Source: Lutispora saccharofermentans | GTDB taxonomy: Bacteria; Bacillota; Clostridia; Lutisporales; Lutisporaceae | DNA length: 64,000 bases | Direction of reading: 5' to 3' | Assembly (NCBI RefSeq): GCF_024363565.1 | Contig: NZ_JAJEKE010000001.1 | Span: 527,965-591,964, forward strand | Part shown: piece by piece, positions 62,008 to 64,000 of the stretch | Numbering within the stretch: position 1 is the first letter of the stretch | Layout of the letters: every line of letters starts with the position of its first letter | The notes under the pieces: generated by a model | What the model was told of the DNA's origin: nothing | Databases searched by the model: none | The model's input: only the letters and a program-made list of their open reading frames with translations | Program-made: the position numbers and the translations under genes

Positions 62008-62601
62008 TTAGACGCTCTTTTTTTCGTAAAGTTCCAATTGGTATCGGAGCTTATCTTTGAGCTGGTTCCGGGCTCTATTAATCCTTGATTTGATAGTGCC
62101 CAGGGAACAATTGAGCATGGATGCAATCTCTTCGTAGCCAAAGCCTTGAATGTCCCTAAGTATTATGACCGTTTTATAATCATCTCCGAGAGATGATATG
62201 GCATTTTGTATAAGCTGTCTTTTCTCCACTCTTTCATAGATATCTTCGGGAGTTTCCTTCTCCGCACTAAGTTCAACTATGGCTGATCCCTTGTCTGTTT
62301 CTATATTCAACTCCAGAGGCACCAGCCTATCATTCTTTCTTTTCCTTAATTCGTCGAGACAGACATTTGTAACTATCCTATACAGCCATGTAGAAAAAGA
62401 TGATTCTTCCCTAAAGTTCTGGATAGACTTATATATTTTAATGAATGCTTCCTGTGCCATATCTTTCGCATCTTCTTCATTTCCCATCATCCTATAGGCA
62501 ATGTTGTATGCTTTTTTTTCATAGGCGGAAATAAGTTCTTCAAAGGCATCCAGGTCGCCCTTTTTGCTTTTATCTACAAGAAGCCTTTCTGTATCTTCCA
62601 T
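62008..62601 (-). CDS. ECF sigma factor (SigW-like)
   Basis: A 197-residue extracytoplasmic-function sigma factor. Region 2 includes MGNEEDAKDMAQEAFIKIYKS and FSTWLYRIVTNVCLDELRKR (-10 recognition); region 4 includes GYEEIASMLNCSLGTIKSRINRAR (-35 recognition). It is co-transcribed with the zinc-finger anti-sigma gene 24 bases downstream, and an ECF-type promoter lies just upstream, so it probably activates its own operon. Confidence 0.93.
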   Translation of the reverse strand: MEDTERLLVDKSKKGDLDAFEELISAYEKKAYNIAYRMMGNEEDAKDMAQEAFIKIYKSIQNFREESSFSTWLYRIVTNVCLDELRKRKNDRLVPLELNIETDKGSAIVELSAEKETPEDIYERVEKRQLIQNAISSLGDDYKTVIILRDIQGFGYEEIASMLNCSLGTIKSRINRARNQLKDKLRYQLELYEKKSV

Positions 62602-62643
62602 CTTTCACCCTCCCCCTTAATAACTATATAACCCCTCTTTATT

Positions 62644-62671
62644 TAGACGAACTTGCTGCCATAAAGTTTCA
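62644..62671 (-). promoter_or_regulatory. ECF-type promoter of the sigma/anti-sigma operon
   Basis: Minus strand: -35 TGAAAC (62671-62666), 16-base spacer, -10 CGTCTA (62649-62644). This is the TGAAAC-N16-CGT pattern of SigW/SigM/SigX-type promoters, about 40 bases before the sigma start. Confidence 0.75.
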
Positions 62672-62721
62672 TCTATTATAAAGTTTCGTCAGCATTAAAA
62701 ATATAGGTACAAAATATATAC

Positions 62722-63663
62722 CTATATTTCTACATTTCGGGTCCTGCGATAAGGATGAAAAACCGAGTTTACCAATTTAAAATTCTCATCCATCACGGCA
62801 GTGGCATGATGCAAGAAATCCTTTGCAATGTAATATCTTAAATCAGTAAAGCTATACTCATAGCCATGTTTGGTCTTGCTGCATTTAACATGAAAAAGCG
62901 GTGTAAATTCACCGAAAAACTTTGCGATGTTGGTATTCTTTACAGCCTTAAATAATTTATTGTCCAAATCATCCATAACTTCTATGATGCGAAACCTTTC
63001 GGGCAGAATATTTACCTCTCCGATTATTCTTTTGCCTTGAGATCTTATAACAAAATGCCATCTGACAATCCCTACCATCGAAGGCAAAATCCTTATAAAC
63101 AATATCTCATCAGAACAATCAAAATGAGCTTTGATTATTTTTTTTGCATGGCTCTTCATCCAATATCGTACTGATAAATACACTGCAAAAATAATTAGTG
63201 CAATAATGGGGTTAATTTTAGTTCTAACATTTGGGATAATAATTGCAAGTGACAAAATTATCAAAAGCGGGTCATATACCAAAAGTAAATCTAAAGTCAC
63301 TTTTTTCCTGTAAAATGGCCACAAGACCTGGGCTCCATATGAGTTTGTTATATCCAGCATCAAATGTGATATACATCCGGAAACAGCATATAAAAATAGC
63401 TTCATCATGGATGCTCCGGGATATATGAAGGACAATAAAGCTGTTATAGCCATTCCGTACAAAAAAATAAACGGGATCGAATGAGACATCCCTCTGTGAT
63501 TTTTAAGATAACTATAGTCTCCTCTTAGCTGCATAACTATATCTCCATCAGGAATAACCGCACCTAACAAGCTTCCTATTGCGTAAGGATTGGCCATTGA
63601 GACCGCTTCTCCCGTAAAAGCTGCCATCGCAAGGCCTACAACTCCGTGTGTAATTGGATCCAT
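62722..63663 (-). CDS. YdjM-family membrane-bound metal-dependent hydrolase
   Basis: A 313-residue membrane protein of the YdjM/DUF457 group. Metal-site motifs: DPITHGVVGLA at the start, LGAVIPDGD near residue 35, HRGMSHSIPF near 57, and HLMLDITNSYGAQVLWPF near 100. The N-terminal two thirds hold several membrane helices; the C-terminal 130 residues are soluble. Biochemical role is not firmly known; a link to DNA damage (LexA) exists for YdjM in E. coli. GGAGGT precedes the ATG. Confidence 0.88.
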   Translation of the reverse strand: MDPITHGVVGLAMAAFTGEAVSMANPYAIGSLLGAVIPDGDIVMQLRGDYSYLKNHRGMSHSIPFIFLYGMAITALLSFIYPGASMMKLFLYAVSGCISHLMLDITNSYGAQVLWPFYRKKVTLDLLLVYDPLLIILSLAIIIPNVRTKINPIIALIIFAVYLSVRYWMKSHAKKIIKAHFDCSDEILFIRILPSMVGIVRWHFVIRSQGKRIIGEVNILPERFRIIEVMDDLDNKLFKAVKNTNIAKFFGEFTPLFHVKCSKTKHGYEYSFTDLRYYIAKDFLHHATAVMDENFKLVNSVFHPYRRTRNVEI

Positions 63664-63787
63664 TTTTACCTCCAGAAGTAGTATAAGCTAACTCGACTAG
63701 TACATGATATTCAATTATATCATAAATGACAACCCATTCTATATATAATTTGAGAAAAAATATATAGACCTTTACGATAATTTTTTA

Positions 63788-63816
63788 TTGATTTTTATAT
63801 ATACATGTGCTAATAT
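63788..63816 (+). promoter_or_regulatory. promoter of tRNA-Leu(CAA)
   Basis: TTGATT (63788-63793), 17-base spacer ending TGTGC, TAATAT (63811-63816), 12 bases before the tRNA. Confidence 0.65.
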
Positions 63817-63828
63817 AAATAACGTAGC

Positions 63829-63914
63829 GCCGGAGTGGCGGAATTGGCAGACGCACATGACTCAAAATCATGCGCCCCAAAAGCATGTCGGTTCGAGTCC
63901 GACCTCCGGCACCA
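63829..63914 (+). tRNA. tRNA-Leu (anticodon CAA)
   Basis: Class II tRNA of 86 bases with encoded CCA. Acceptor GCCGGAG pairs with CTCCGGC; anticodon stem CATGA/TCATG closes loop CTCAAAA, giving anticodon CAA; variable arm present; T arm GGTTCGAGTCC. It reads UUG codons. Confidence 0.96.
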
Positions 63915-63940
63915 TCAATAAGCAATTTTAAATGATTTTT

Positions 63941-63973
63941 AAGCTTTAGCATTTTGCTGAAGCTTTTATTTTT
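63941..63973 (+). terminator. terminator of tRNA-Leu(CAA)
   Basis: Ten-base-pair stem with one G-T pair (63941-63950, AAGCTTTAGC, with 63956-63965), followed by TTATTTTTTATC. Confidence 0.8.
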
Positions 63974-64000
63974 TATCTTTTTACCTCCTTTTGCCCTGTT

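Overview
This window looks like a chromosomal segment from an anaerobic, endospore-forming, motile member of the Clostridia (Firmicutes). The evidence is moderate-to-low GC, strong AGGAGG-type ribosome binding sites, the Rnf ferredoxin:NAD+ oxidoreductase, NuoEF/HydBC-like flavoprotein subunits and an FeFe-hydrogenase-like sensor, spoIVFA/spoIVFB sporulation proteases, a MinCDE/MreBCD set, chemoreceptors and HD-GYP proteins. No phage, plasmid, CRISPR or intact insertion sequence was seen. Species cannot be fixed from the sequence.

Layout. 1-9.4 kb is mixed: an EctA-like acetyltransferase, a radical SAM protein, PlsY, a secreted hypothetical, threonine aldolase, an H-NOX (heme gas-sensing) chemoreceptor, and a FecBCD-type metal-chelate ABC importer. 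9.5-17.7 kb holds an HD-GYP protein, class II fructose-bisphosphate aldolase, a 424-base palindromic intergenic element, an operon of HAD phosphatase / membrane protein / DnaJ-TPR / DUF5685, a small P-loop protein, an NhaC antiporter and a CmpB-like membrane protein. 17.8-40.3 kb is the conserved clostridial growth-and-division neighbourhood, read right to left: DUF4321-maf-radC-mreBCD-pbp2-(insertion)-minCDE-spoIVFA-spoIVFB-TIGR03960-DUF2344-rng-rplU-prp-rpmA-obg-small Cys protein-yhbY-tiny membrane peptide. It is interrupted at 28.6-33.8 kb by a dCache chemoreceptor, an HD-GYP protein and an unrecognised 560-residue helix-turn-helix protein.

40.4-53.0 kb is energy metabolism: rnfCDGEAB, a DUF3189 gene, then a nuoE/HATPase/HndB-like/nuoF operon preceded by a putative hydrogen- or redox-sensing operon (DRTGG / RsbW-like ATPase / group-D-like FeFe-hydrogenase homologue / DRTGG / PHP). 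A catalytic HydA is absent from the window. 53.1-64 kb is housekeeping: GNAT, tRNA-Leu(GAG), a peptide-binding lipoprotein, nicotinate phosphoribosyltransferase, lytic transglycosylase, coaE, polA, an ECF sigma/anti-sigma pair with its own ECF-type promoter, a YdjM-like membrane hydrolase and tRNA-Leu(CAA).

Most notable: the H-NOX chemoreceptor keeps every residue of the known oxygen-binding pocket; the hydrogen-sensor operon sits beside NuoEF without its hydrogenase; two families of intergenic palindromic elements occur, one of which supplies the last codons of a gene; and a regulatory gene insertion splits the mre/min cluster. Gene families were assigned from motifs and remembered family sequences only; no database search was run.
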